Source of the DNA: an uncultured Oscillibacter sp.
GTDB lineage: Bacteria > Bacillota > Clostridia > Oscillospirales > Oscillospiraceae
DNA: 64,000 nt
Assembly: GCA_947365245.1 (NCBI GenBank)
Contig: CANAWG010000009.1
Location: 54,416-118,415, forward strand
Direction of reading: 5' to 3'
The translations under genes were made by a program, and so were the position numbers. Under the pieces are notes generated by a model. That model saw only the letters and a list, made by a program, of their open reading frames with translations. It was not told where the DNA came from and searched no databases. Shown here piece after piece: positions 27,050 through 36,679 of the stretch; position 1 is the stretch's first letter; every line of letters begins with the position of its first letter.

Positions 27050-27151
27050 ATGTCTCAGAACAACCAGAATCAGCAGAATCAGGATCAGCAGAACCGTCAG
27101 AATCAGCAGAACCAGGAGCAAAAGCGCAATCAGAAGGAAAACCGGAAGTAA
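27050..27151 (+). CDS. 33-residue Gln/Asn-rich microprotein
   Basis: ATG 27050 is preceded by an ideal AAAGGAGGTG site at 27034-27042, and the frame ends at TAA 27149 with a strong terminator 20 bp on. The peptide is almost wholly Q, N, R, K and E (MSQNNQNQQNQDQQ... ending QKENRK), very hydrophilic, with no hydrophobic core. Such composition recalls gamma-type small acid-soluble spore proteins, but no named motif is present. Upstream, TGAATA at 26941 followed 17 bp later by AAAAATA is a weak match to a forespore promoter. The ribosome site and terminator make a real gene likely; the role is unknown. Confidence 0.7.
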   Translation: MSQNNQNQQNQDQQNRQNQQNQEQKRNQKENRK

Positions 27152-27171
27152 TTCCTCTCTCCCGGGAACAG

Positions 27172-27200
27172 GCGCGGCGGAACCACTCCGCCGCGCTTTT
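27172..27200 (+). terminator. Terminator after the Q/N-rich microprotein
   Basis: Ten-bp stem GCGCGGCGGA (27172-27181) with TCCGCCGCGC (27187-27196) and a TTTT tail, just beyond the stop codon. Confidence 0.85.
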
Positions 27201-27217
27201 CCGCGCCTCTTCCCGCG

Positions 27218-27730
27218 TCACCGCGGCCGGCTGTAGACCAGCTCCGCGAACTGCCCGTACCGCCGGACCTCCTCCAGGCGAAACCGCCGCAGCGCCTCCC
27301 CCTGGGTGAAGAGGGGAACGCCCGCCCCCAGCAGCACCGGGGCCACCTGGACGATCAGGTGATCCACCAGATCCCCCTCCAGCAGCGGCGCCAGAATGGT
27401 ATTTCCGCCCACCACCCAGATATTCCGCGCCGGTCCCAGGCTTCGCACCAGCTCCACCGGATCCATGCTGACCGCTGTGAACCCCGGGCAGGAGAGCGCT
27501 TCGTGGGTGAATACATAGTTCTCGGTAGCGGGATAGACGGCCGCCGGGTCCCCCGCCCTCTCCAGCTCCCGGAACGTCCGGCGCCCCATCAGCGTCACAT
27601 CCATGCCGCTGTAAAATTCGTCGTAACCGGTCTCGCTGGCGTCGCCGGTCTCATAGAGCCAGTCCAGGCTGTGGTCCGCCGCGGCGAGATATCCGTCCAG
27701 CGTGACGCAGCCGTAAAAGAAAACCGCCAT
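27218..27730 (-). CDS. Dihydrofolate reductase-like / RibD C-terminal domain protein
   Basis: NADPH-binding reductase fold shared by RibD C-terminal domains and DHFR. From ATG 27730 (GGGAGG 7 nt ahead) it has 170 residues: CVTLDGYLA, the DVTLMGRRTFREL segment and VVGGNTILAPLLEGDLVDHLIVQVAPVLLG-like strand order, all typical. These stand-alone proteins have unknown substrates. It faces the microprotein gene in convergent orientation. Confidence 0.85.
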   Translation of the reverse strand: MAVFFYGCVTLDGYLAAADHSLDWLYETGDASETGYDEFYSGMDVTLMGRRTFRELERAGDPAAVYPATENYVFTHEALSCPGFTAVSMDPVELVRSLGPARNIWVVGGNTILAPLLEGDLVDHLIVQVAPVLLGAGVPLFTQGEALRRFRLEEVRRYGQFAELVYSRPR

Positions 27731-27826
27731 GGCGCATCCTCCCAATCGTTTTCTCATTCTGCCGTCTCCCTCCGGCCGGGGGCAATCGGAAAGAGGAGGC
27801 GGGCACTGCCTGCCTCCCCTTTGCCA

Positions 27827-29494
27827 TTACCAGGGAATGAACTGCAGATTGGCGTCCACACGGCCGCTGATGCCGGCGACTGTGCAGCTGCTGGTGAACT
27901 GCCAGTAGTCCATCTGATAGCGGATGGTGGGATAGAGCTTTTCAGAGGAGGCGCTCTTGTACTCCGGGTACCAGCTGAGATAGGGGGCGATGGCGCCCTG
28001 GTCGTACTTGATGTAGCTGACATAGGTCCCCGCGTAGATCATGGGCGTGTAGCCCGCCTCCTGGATCCGCTTGCAAAAGGCGATGGCGCAGGCGGTGGCC
28101 ATCTCCGGCGCGGTGCCGTAGACCCGGTAGGAGGAGTTGTGCATCTCCCAGTCGTAGGCCACGGGGCCGTTGATCTCATGATCCCGCAGCAGCTCGATGA
28201 CGAAATCCGCCTCCTCGATGGCCTCCTCCACGGTGATGGCCTGGGCGAAGAAGTATACGCCGGTCTCAATGCCGGCCGCCATGGCCCCGTCGATGTTCTG
28301 GGCGTAGTACTCGTCGGCGTTGATCGCGCCGGTGGAGGTCCCCCGGAAGCCGATGCGCACCATGGCGAACTCCACGCCGTCATCCCGCGCCGCCTGCCAG
28401 TCGATGGTCTTGGTCTCGCTGGCCCGGTTCTGGTAGGCGGACACGTCGACGCCGAAGCGGGTGCGGTAGCGGTTTCCGGTATAGATCAAACGGTCCCCGG
28501 TGTCGTTCCACACAAAGTCCCCCTCGTAGAGCTGGATGGGCTCCGCATCGGCGTAGACGGGGATCTGCCGCTTGTCGTACTCAAAGGTCTCCCCGGTGGT
28601 GACGCCGGGGGTGTAGACCTCGCTGGGCTGGATGCCGGGTCCCGCCGGGGTCTCCGGCGTCTGGGGCTCCCCCGGCTGCTGGGGATCCGTGGGCACTACC
28701 TGGAACCACGTGGGCTCCACGCCGCTGAAATTCCGGAGAGCGCCCTGGATGGTCACGTTGTTCAGCGTCACGGGCCCGGAGATGCCGGGGGCCAGGATCA
28801 GGTCTCCGGCGATGGTCATATCCCGCAAGGACGCGCCGCCCTCGGCGTTGATCATCATCGTGCCGCTGACATCGGCGGCGTACTCCGCCGTCTCCTGTAC
28901 CAGCACCTGGATCATGTTATTGAGGATGCTGACGATCTCCGCCCGGGTGATGGGATCCAGCGGGCGGAAGCTGCCGTCCTGGCTGTCGGTGATGTACCCC
29001 CGGGCGGTCATCTCCGCCACGGGGCCCCGGGCGTAGTCCGCGAACTGCTCCGCGTCCAGATAGGAAAGCGTCTCAGTGGCGGCGTCGACGCCGAACGCCC
29101 GGGCGATCATGGTCACCGCCTGCTGGCGGGTGATGGTGTCCGAGGGCAGGGCTCTGCCGTTGTTGCCCAGGTAGATTCCGGCGGCGTTGAGCTTGAGAAT
29201 GGCCGATTCCCAGTAGGTCCCCGCCGTGTCGGTGAAGACTTCCGCCGGGGCCTGGGCCTGAAACTTCAAAAAGCGGTCCAGAATGCCGGCGAAGGCCCCC
29301 CGGGTGATGGAGTTGTCGGGGCGGAAGGTCCCGTCCTCGTATCCCTGGATGATCTGATACTCCTCGCTCCACTTGGCGATGGCGTCTGCTGCCCAGTGGT
29401 CCGGGGTGTCGGTAAAGGCCGCGGAGACCGGTGTCATGGCCAGCGTCCCCGCCAACGCCGCGGCCAGAAGTCGCTTTGGCAGTCGAATGTGCAT
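27827..29494 (-). CDS. SLH-domain anchored GH25 lysozyme
   Basis: Secreted peptidoglycan hydrolase. Signal peptide at 1-25 (AAALAGTLAMTPVSA), three S-layer homology repeats at about 26-200 (YEDGTFRPDN, ALPSDTITRQQAV, DGSFRPLDPITRAE) that bind the wall, a beta-rich and Pro-rich linker (about 205-300), then a glycoside hydrolase 25 domain at about 345-555. GH25 landmarks are FGVDVSAYQ and the acidic YDWE. The 555 residues are intact. It is preceded by its own promoter and a leader containing a terminator-like hairpin, suggesting attenuated expression. Confidence 0.92.
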   Translation of the reverse strand: MHIRLPKRLLAAALAGTLAMTPVSAAFTDTPDHWAADAIAKWSEEYQIIQGYEDGTFRPDNSITRGAFAGILDRFLKFQAQAPAEVFTDTAGTYWESAILKLNAAGIYLGNNGRALPSDTITRQQAVTMIARAFGVDAATETLSYLDAEQFADYARGPVAEMTARGYITDSQDGSFRPLDPITRAEIVSILNNMIQVLVQETAEYAADVSGTMMINAEGGASLRDMTIAGDLILAPGISGPVTLNNVTIQGALRNFSGVEPTWFQVVPTDPQQPGEPQTPETPAGPGIQPSEVYTPGVTTGETFEYDKRQIPVYADAEPIQLYEGDFVWNDTGDRLIYTGNRYRTRFGVDVSAYQNRASETKTIDWQAARDDGVEFAMVRIGFRGTSTGAINADEYYAQNIDGAMAAGIETGVYFFAQAITVEEAIEEADFVIELLRDHEINGPVAYDWEMHNSSYRVYGTAPEMATACAIAFCKRIQEAGYTPMIYAGTYVSYIKYDQGAIAPYLSWYPEYKSASSEKLYPTIRYQMDYWQFTSSCTVAGISGRVDANLQFIPW

Positions 29495-29535
29495 GGCGGC
29501 AGTTCCTCCCTGTCGAAATTTGTCGTCACAAACGG

Positions 29536-29574
29536 AAAAAGAACGCCGCGGCTCCGGAAAGAGCCGCGGTGTTC
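29536..29574 (-). terminator. Terminator-like hairpin in the GH25 leader
   Basis: Stem 29541-29554 with 29561-29574 (core CCGCGGCTC/GAGCCGCGG) followed by UUUUU on the minus transcript, placed between the promoter at 29678-29706 and the gene at 29494. It therefore lies in the 5' leader, as an attenuator would. No riboswitch class was recognised in the roughly 100 nt before it. Confidence 0.7.
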
Positions 29575-29677
29575 AGGAGGCTCCGATTCCATCAGCGTGT
29601 GCAGCTTTACGCCAGAAGCCGCTTCCGGCGAGGATGAAATCAGAGGTCTCGTGTGTCACCTCAAGGCGCCGTTTTTT

Positions 29678-29706
29678 ATTATAGCGGAAAAAACCCCAGG
29701 GGTCAA
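29678..29706 (-). promoter_or_regulatory. Promoter of the GH25 lysozyme gene
   Basis: Minus strand TTGACC (29701-29706), 17-bp spacer, TATAAT (29678-29683). It produces a leader of about 175 nt. Confidence 0.85.
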
Positions 29707-29737
29707 TATCCCTTTCCGGTTTACCATAATATGACTT

Positions 29738-30505
29738 TTAGAAGCTGGTAAACAGGGCGTCCAGATAGGCGAAGCGCCGGGGACCGTCGGTGCCGGCCAC
29801 AGGGTCGTGGATCACGTCAAAGACGATCACCGGCTCCGCCCCCTCCAGCATCGCCTCAGCCCGGTCCAAAAAGGCGGCGATCTCCGCCTCGTCCGCATCC
29901 CCCTCCCGGGGCGCGCCGTCACCCGCCGGGAAGAAGATCCGCTCCCGGACACGGTCCAAAACCGCGCCGTCCTCCCCCAGGGAGAACTGGGCTAGCTGGA
30001 AGTCCCCCCGTTCCGAGGCGGTATAGGGCGAATACCACACCAGGTAGTCCGCCCCCTCCTCCTTTTTCAGGTACAGCTCCCCCCACTGGCTGTGCTCCGC
30101 GCCGCAGGCGAACTCATAGATGGGCAGGACCTCTCCCCCCTCCACCGCCCGCAGAACCGTCGCCTGGGCCCGGGTGAAGCTGCCGCCGTCCAGGCTGCCG
30201 CCGTGGAGGGGCGCCGGCTCTCCGCTCCGGCCCTTTTCCACCGTCAGCACCAGAAGCTCCTCCGCGCCGTCGTGGGTCAGGTCCGCGTAGACGGCGGAGC
30301 TGTCGGCCTCGCTGTAATGCTCCATGAAGTATGTACGCAGGATCTGCCGGGTCTCGTCGCCATTCAGTCCCGACGAGGCCGGGGGCTTTGGCAGCTGGTC
30401 CTCCGCAATGCCCCAGATCCGGCCCTCGCCCCACCGGGCAAGGCCGAGGGCCAGGGCCGCGGCCAGAAACAATCCCATCACGCTCAGCGCGTGCCGTCTG
30501 TCCAT
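29738..30505 (-). CDS. Secreted or membrane-anchored protein of unknown function
   Basis: The 255 residues start with a basic segment and one hydrophobic helix (about 7-24, MGLFLAAALALGLA), so the rest is probably extracellular. The body has an acidic, EF-hand-like stretch VYADLTHDGAEELLVL, typical of DUF domains that read as repeat-like surface proteins, and no catalytic motif I recognise. It is alone, between the lysozyme and the SEDS-like gene. Function unknown. Confidence 0.7.
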   Translation of the reverse strand: MDRRHALSVMGLFLAAALALGLARWGEGRIWGIAEDQLPKPPASSGLNGDETRQILRTYFMEHYSEADSSAVYADLTHDGAEELLVLTVEKGRSGEPAPLHGGSLDGGSFTRAQATVLRAVEGGEVLPIYEFACGAEHSQWGELYLKKEEGADYLVWYSPYTASERGDFQLAQFSLGEDGAVLDRVRERIFFPAGDGAPREGDADEAEIAAFLDRAEAMLEGAEPVIVFDVIHDPVAGTDGPRRFAYLDALFTSF

Positions 30506-30603
30506 TCTATCAACCTCTGTCTATAATCTCTCTAATTATAAAGACGTTTGGAGAGGCCGGTTTGTTTCATCCATTTTCCAACTTTGGAAAAACTTACAAA
30601 AGA

Positions 30604-31929
30604 TCATGTCTCTTTTGTGGAAATAATCGATATTTTTACCCGCCAAGGAAACACCGGCCGCCGCGCTTCCCCCGCCGGCTCGTCCCGCAGAATGCCGCCG
30701 CCCCGGAACACGGACAGGGCCAGGCCGATGAGGGCCATGTCGATCACCGTGTGGAGGTTTCCCACCACCAGGGGCAAATGGGCGGAAAAGAACACATAGC
30801 CCAGGTTCAGCGCGGCGCTGAACAGCGTCTCCAGCCCCAGAGACAGCACCACCGCCAGGGCGATCAGACGGCCCAGCTGCTGCCTCTGCCGCAGGCAGCG
30901 GGCCAAAAGCCAGACCAGCAGGGCGGTGATGGCCGCCATCAGCAGAAGACCGGCCAGCCAGCCCCATCTGACCAGCAGCTTCAGCGGCAGGCACTCCTGG
31001 TCCGCGAGTTCGATCACAGGGCGCCCGTTTCTCTGAATGAATGGGACCTCCCGCAAATAACGTTTTGTCATCCATCCCCAATACCCTCTTCCCAGGGGAT
31101 CTGTCTCCGGATGAAGCGCCAGGCGCAGTCTGTCGAGAAAGTACTGCCCATAGCCCATTCCAAAGAAGAGGGCCGGCATTCCCGCAGCCAGAGCCAGGGC
31201 TGCCCCGGCAAATCTCCACCGCCCGGGGCCAAACCACCCCATGCGGATCGCGCACAGCAGCAGAACCAGTCCGCACACCAGCAGGAGCACCAGCCCGGAC
31301 AGAAACGGGGCCAGCAGACAGATTGCCGCCAGGGGAATCCCTCCGGCGACGGCCAGGGCAAAGTGCCTCCACCCACTCCCCCGGCAGCTGTACAGCCAGA
31401 GGGCGTACACCACCGGATAGAACAGAACGACGTACCGGGTATAATAGGAGGCATAGTGTATTTCCGGCGACAGCCACATAGCCAGCGCTCCCGCCGCCAG
31501 CGCCCCCAGATAGACGGCCCTGGGGCAGCGGGCCAGGAACGAGACGTCCAAAAAGTACGCCCCCAGCATGGCCGCTGTCCCCAGCGCCAGCGCCAGTGCG
31601 GCCATGGCCGGGCTGACGGCGTCCAAGCCATCCCCCCGGGTGAGCTGCACCCGCAGAAGCGCCCCCACGCAGGCCAGGGCGACGGTCAGCCCCAGCAGCC
31701 CCCACTGGGGCCGGGGTCGGTGGAGCCGGTCCAGCTCCGTGCCAACGGACACCGGATCCCCCATCTCCTCCACCGCCAGCCGTTCGGCGTCCTCCCGGCC
31801 CTCCGCCGCGAACGCGTCCCGCTGGTCCTCCAGGTGGCGGCGCAGCTCCAGGGACACCACGCCCCGGGCCCTCTTCCAGCGGATCTGCGCCTCCACCGTC
31901 TCGATGTACGCTTGTATGGTCTCAGGCAA
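30604..31929 (-). CDS. Polytopic membrane protein: permease-prefix domain plus SEDS (FtsW/RodA)-like core
   Basis: Residues 1-70 form a soluble helical 'permease prefix' (ETIQAYIETVEAQIRWKRARG, with AVEEMGDPVSVG). About ten membrane helices follow. The segment HPETDPLGRGYW near residue 280 and NLGYVFFSAHLPLV near 385 match, loosely, the FtsW/RodA loops (NPWADPLGSGYQ; NIGVVTGLLPVTG). This suggests a divergent glycan polymerase of the SEDS fold, but the catalytic Asp loop is not clear to me. It overlaps the PadR gene by 8 bp, so PadR controls it. Confidence 0.65.
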   Translation of the reverse strand: MPETIQAYIETVEAQIRWKRARGVVSLELRRHLEDQRDAFAAEGREDAERLAVEEMGDPVSVGTELDRLHRPRPQWGLLGLTVALACVGALLRVQLTRGDGLDAVSPAMAALALALGTAAMLGAYFLDVSFLARCPRAVYLGALAAGALAMWLSPEIHYASYYTRYVVLFYPVVYALWLYSCRGSGWRHFALAVAGGIPLAAICLLAPFLSGLVLLLVCGLVLLLCAIRMGWFGPGRWRFAGAALALAAGMPALFFGMGYGQYFLDRLRLALHPETDPLGRGYWGWMTKRYLREVPFIQRNGRPVIELADQECLPLKLLVRWGWLAGLLLMAAITALLVWLLARCLRQRQQLGRLIALAVVLSLGLETLFSAALNLGYVFFSAHLPLVVGNLHTVIDMALIGLALSVFRGGGILRDEPAGEARRPVFPWRVKISIISTKET

Positions 31930-32263
31930 GGCTGGCGCCCCCTCTCAGGACCCGGCCCACGGCCCGGGCATAGTCGTTCCAGGCCGTCTCCTTCTCCCGC
32001 AGGGCCCCCCGGCCCTGCTTCGTCAGGTGATAGTACCGCCGGGGCTTCCCGGCGGCGGCCTCCCCCTCGTAGGCGGTCACCAGACCTTTCTCCTCCAGGC
32101 CGTGGAGCAGAGGGTACAGCGTCCCGGCCTTCAAGTGAAAGGTGTCGTCGGAGCGGCGGCGCAGCTCCTCGATCATCTGATAGCCGTACTTGTCCCCGTC
32201 CTCCAGCAGCTTCAGCACCAGCATGGCCATGCTGCCGCTGACCAGGCTCTTGTCCAGTTCCAT
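31922..32263 (-). CDS. PadR family transcriptional regulator
   Basis: A 113-residue winged-helix repressor of the short PadR-s2 type: MLVLKLLEDGDKYGYQMIEEL, then LKAGTLYPLLHGLEEKGLV and a GKPRRYYHLTKQG wing. Such proteins derepress a neighbouring membrane gene when cells meet lipophilic or wall-active agents. It is translationally coupled to the SEDS-like gene. Its own promoter carries overlapping TATATAG repeats that could be the operator. Confidence 0.92.
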   Translation of the reverse strand: MELDKSLVSGSMAMLVLKLLEDGDKYGYQMIEELRRRSDDTFHLKAGTLYPLLHGLEEKGLVTAYEGEAAAGKPRRYYHLTKQGRGALREKETAWNDYARAVGRVLRGGASLA

Positions 32264-32301
32264 CGCGGTCTCCTCCTTTATATCGGCAATCTATATACTG
32301 C

Positions 32302-32330
32302 ATTATATATTGACTGTCTATATATGTCAA
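32302..32330 (-). promoter_or_regulatory. Consensus promoter of padR with TATATAG repeats
   Basis: Perfect TTGACA (32325-32330), 17-bp spacer and TATAAT (32302-32307) on the minus strand. The sequence TATATAGAC lies in the spacer and recurs as TATATAGAT downstream of the -10 box, which would suit PadR autoregulation. Confidence 0.88.
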
Positions 32331-32339
32331 GAAAGAATT

Positions 32340-32365
32340 GGGCGGCGCTTTTCAAAGCGCCGCCC
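32340..32365 (-). terminator. Hairpin after the MerR gene
   Basis: Twelve-bp stem GGGCGGCGCTTT (32340-32351) with AAAGCGCCGCCC (32354-32365). It lacks a good U-run, so termination strength is uncertain; it separates the MerR gene from the padR promoter. Confidence 0.6.
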
Positions 32366-32405
32366 GCTCCCGCCGGATTTTCAGGTCAGCAGTTCTCTGC
32401 CGGCC

Positions 32406-33221
32406 TCACTTCTTCCGCACGGGGTAGCAGATCTCCGTCAGAAACTCGTCGGGGTTCCGGGTGTCGTGGGGGCTGACGTGGTAGATCCAAAAGGCGGCGC
32501 CGTCAAAGGCGTAACCGTTCTCCCGCACCCAGGCGGCCACCGCCTCGCTGGCCTCGGTAATCCCCGCGTAGCTGCCCCGCAGCATTGCGGAGGCCACCTG
32601 TACCGCCGGCGCCGTCTTGAACTTCACGTGCTCCGTGTCGGGGTAGGTCCCTTTCACGGTCTTCTGGATCTCCACGTCCACGTCGCTCTCCTTATACTCG
32701 CGGTCGTGGAACACGGCGGTACACAGCACCGGGTCCCCGTCCTGGATCTTCATCCGGGCGGTCTCCTGGCAGTAGATGCCCCACAGGTCCCCCTCCCGGT
32801 CGTAACTGGGGATGATCTGCCGGACGCTGGCCACAGTCCGCTCCGGGATCGTCTTGATGGTCACATCGTATTTCATTGTCTCGTCCTTTCTCAGCCGTTC
32901 CAGGGCTGTGTCCAGGAGCCGTAGACGCCGCTCCGCCTCCTCCATGGCCGCGGCGGCCTCCGCCCGCTTCAGCCGCAGGCACCGCTCCAGCAGCGCCGGA
33001 TCATCATAGCAGTCCAGCACCTCGGAGATGGTACTTTGTGTAAAGCCCATATCCTTTAATGCCGTGATCCGGTTTGCCGTTGGGAGCTGGTACTCGCTGT
33101 AGTAGCGGTAGCCGGTGAAAGGGTCGGTGGTCTCCGGCGTGAGCAGGCTGCTCTCGTCGTACTGGCGCAGCAGGCGGATGCTGATCCTGGACAGTTTTGA
33201 AAATTCGCCGATCTTCAGCAT
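32406..33221 (-). CDS. MerR family regulator with GyrI-like effector domain
   Basis: Multidrug-sensing type MerR protein. The N-terminal winged helix (1-70) reads MLKIGEFSKLSRISIRLLRQYDESSLLTPE, with the usual GYRYYSEYQL; a coiled coil (about 75-112) leads to a GyrI-like ligand-binding domain (about 115-271) as in BmrR. The 271 residues are intact. Its promoter has the 19-bp spacer and central palindrome typical of MerR-controlled genes, so it probably activates itself when ligand binds. Confidence 0.93.
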   Translation of the reverse strand: MLKIGEFSKLSRISIRLLRQYDESSLLTPETTDPFTGYRYYSEYQLPTANRITALKDMGFTQSTISEVLDCYDDPALLERCLRLKRAEAAAAMEEAERRLRLLDTALERLRKDETMKYDVTIKTIPERTVASVRQIIPSYDREGDLWGIYCQETARMKIQDGDPVLCTAVFHDREYKESDVDVEIQKTVKGTYPDTEHVKFKTAPAVQVASAMLRGSYAGITEASEAVAAWVRENGYAFDGAAFWIYHVSPHDTRNPDEFLTEICYPVRKK

Positions 33222-33262
33222 GGCGTGTCCTCCACATCGATGTGATTTTTGAGCTCAGGAAC

Positions 33263-33293
33263 AGCATAAGCCCTCTCCCCGGGGGAGAGTCAA
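33263..33293 (-). promoter_or_regulatory. MerR-type promoter with 19-bp spacer and operator palindrome
   Basis: Minus strand TTGACT (33288-33293) and TATGCT (33263-33268) are 19 bp apart, and the spacer holds the palindrome CTCTCCCCGGGGGAGAG. Long spacers with a centred palindrome are how MerR proteins untwist and activate DNA. This argues for autoregulation of the 32406-33221 gene. Confidence 0.85.
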
Positions 33294-33321
33294 GGGGGAT
33301 TTTCGAAAATTTTTCCGGCAA

Positions 33322-33351
33322 AAGACCGCCCGCGCCGAGAGGCGCGGGCGG
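33322..33351 (-). terminator. Terminator after glmS
   Basis: Stem CCGCCCGCGCC (33326-33336) with GGCGCGGGCGG (33341-33351), loop GAGA, followed by UCUUUU. Confidence 0.88.
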
Positions 33352-33358
33352 CGGAATA

Positions 33359-35200
<1,842 letters not shown>

Positions 35201-35239
35201 AGATAAATTAAGATCCTCCTGTTTTATGGCAAGAGGACA

Positions 35240-35416
35240 AACGCGCAGGATCTGTCGCTCTCTCCGCGGTCACGGCCCCTTTGTTTTGCGGTCACCCGCA
35301 TATTTTCAAGCCGCGTCACGCGCCCGCGGAGCACGGAGGGACATCCGCCGAATGTTCGATTCTTCCCTCTCCTCGTCATCCTGTAATGTGTTTTCACATT
35401 ACAGGCACTGGCGCTT
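35240..35416 (-). ncRNA. glmS ribozyme: glmS ribozyme-riboswitch
   Basis: The leader before glmS has the ribozyme's landmarks in order: the cleavage site A|GCGCC (GCGCC at 35410-35414), the P1/P2 hairpin CTGTAATGTG/CACATTACAG, the conserved GACGAGGAG stretch, TCGAACATTCGGCGGATG of the core, and GC-rich distal stems. It self-cleaves when glucosamine-6-phosphate binds. Edges are approximate. Confidence 0.85.
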
Positions 35417-35567
35417 CTGATGGGATTGCCCCATAGTCCTCCTTTCTCTCTGCGCTTTCCGGCGGCGCGGCCAAAATGAATTACACCGCACCGGCCATAT
35501 ATGATAAAGCCCCCTCCCGGAGGCAATATCCCGGAATATTTCTTTGGCGATTATTGAATTGCCTCAG

Positions 35568-35596
35568 GAATAACCTGGCGGCAAAGGCGGATACTA
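35568..35596 (+). promoter_or_regulatory. Possible forespore (sigma-G-like) promoter of DUF421-DUF4363
   Basis: GAATA (35568-35572), 17-bp spacer, GATACTA (35590-35596) differs by one base from the sigma-G -10 form CATACTA. No sigma-A promoter is seen here. The two genes it precedes are common in spore formers, which supports but does not prove the assignment. Confidence 0.45.
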
Positions 35597-35618
35597 TCCA
35601 GACGGAGGGAATCCGCCT

Positions 35619-36302
35619 ATGATAACCGCTTTCGCCCGCACTGTGATCCTCTATTTTCTCATCATGACCGGCCTGCGCCTGATGGGCAAGCGGCAGATCG
35701 GCGAGCTGGAGCCCAGCGAGCTGGTGCTGACCATGATGATCTCGGACCTGGCCACCGTCCCCATGCAGGACTTCGGCATCCCGCTGCTGGCGGGGGTCAT
35801 CCCCATTCTGACGCTGCTGGCCCTCTCCATGCTCATGAGCCACCTCTCTCTGCGGAGCCTGCGGTTCCGGGAGCTGGTGTGCGGCACCCCCGCCGTGCTG
35901 ATCCGCCACGGCGTTGTTCAGCAGCAGACCATGCGGGAAAACCGCTACACCCTGGATGAGCTCCTGGAGGAGCTGCGGGGCCAGGGGATCTCCTGCGTGG
36001 AGGACGTGAAATACGCCATTCTGGAAAACTCCGGCCAGCTGTCCGTCCTGCCCTGGGCCCGTCAGCAGCCCCCCACCGCCGCCCAGCTCCACCTGGAGGT
36101 GGAGGACGATGTGACGCTGCCCACGGTGCTTATCAACGACGGACGGGTCCTTGGCCGCGGCCTCGCCGCCTGCGGCCGTGACCGCGCCTGGCTGGATGCG
36201 CAGCTGCGGGAACGGCAGCTCTCCTCTCCCCGGGAGGTCTTTCTCCTGACCCTGGACGAACAGGGCCGGGTATTCTGTTTGAAAAAGGAGGACGGCCCAT
36301 GA
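35619..36302 (+). CDS. DUF421 (YetF-like) membrane protein
   Basis: The 227 residues begin with a hydrophobic region of about two to three helices (RTVILYFLIMTGLRLMGKRQIGELEPSELVLTMM), which is the DUF421 signature, followed by a soluble cytosolic domain. The family is linked to sporulation and possibly to ion or redox balance in Bacillus. GGAGGG lies ahead of ATG 35619. It overlaps the DUF4363 gene by 4 nt, a pair seen in many spore-forming clostridia. Confidence 0.9.
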   Translation: MITAFARTVILYFLIMTGLRLMGKRQIGELEPSELVLTMMISDLATVPMQDFGIPLLAGVIPILTLLALSMLMSHLSLRSLRFRELVCGTPAVLIRHGVVQQQTMRENRYTLDELLEELRGQGISCVEDVKYAILENSGQLSVLPWARQQPPTAAQLHLEVEDDVTLPTVLINDGRVLGRGLAACGRDRAWLDAQLRERQLSSPREVFLLTLDEQGRVFCLKKEDGP

Positions 36303-36679
36303 GAGGCATTCTGCCGCCTCTGGCTTTGCTTACGGCCCTGCTGGCCTTCGCCCTTTGGAACGGGGGGCGGATCGCCGGCGACACCGCTCGCTGGCAGTCC
36401 CAGCTGGAACAGGCCGAGGCCCTGGCGCAGTCGGAGGACTGGACCGGGGCGTCCGCGGTCCTGTCGGAGAGCCACCGGGACTGGAGCCGCCGCCAAACCT
36501 ATCTCCACATCGTCTCCCAGCACAGCGCCGCGGACGAGGCGGAGATACTCTACCGCCGCTGTCAGGCATTCGCCGCCGTCCAGGAGCTCTCGGAGTTCCG
36601 GGCAGAGACGGCGGCTCTGCGGCAGCAGCTGCGGCTGCTGGCGGAGATGGAGCGGTTCAGTCTCCGGAACGTGCTGTAG
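36299..36679 (+). CDS. DUF4363 family protein
   Basis: A 126-residue protein with one N-terminal hydrophobic helix (LPPLALLTALLAFALW) and a helical ectodomain (about 30-126) containing WQSQLEQAEALAQSEDW and ILYRRCQAFAAVQELSEF. This DUF4363 layout is coupled to DUF421 genes by overlap, as here. Function unknown; a partner of the DUF421 protein is likely. The stop codon TAG is part of the left end of the 36677-36840 palindromic repeat. Confidence 0.85.
   Translation: MRGILPPLALLTALLAFALWNGGRIAGDTARWQSQLEQAEALAQSEDWTGASAVLSESHRDWSRRQTYLHIVSQHSAADEAEILYRRCQAFAAVQELSEFRAETAALRQQLRLLAEMERFSLRNVL

Noticed and set aside
29495..29677. T-box riboswitch in the lysozyme leader
   Set aside because: The hairpin has an ACCGCGG word like the T-box antiterminator, but the conserved UGGNACCGCG context and stem I features are missing and lysozyme genes are not T-box targets.
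35224..35526. 100-codon minus-strand frame over the glmS leader
   Set aside because: The region matches the glmS ribozyme, not a protein.
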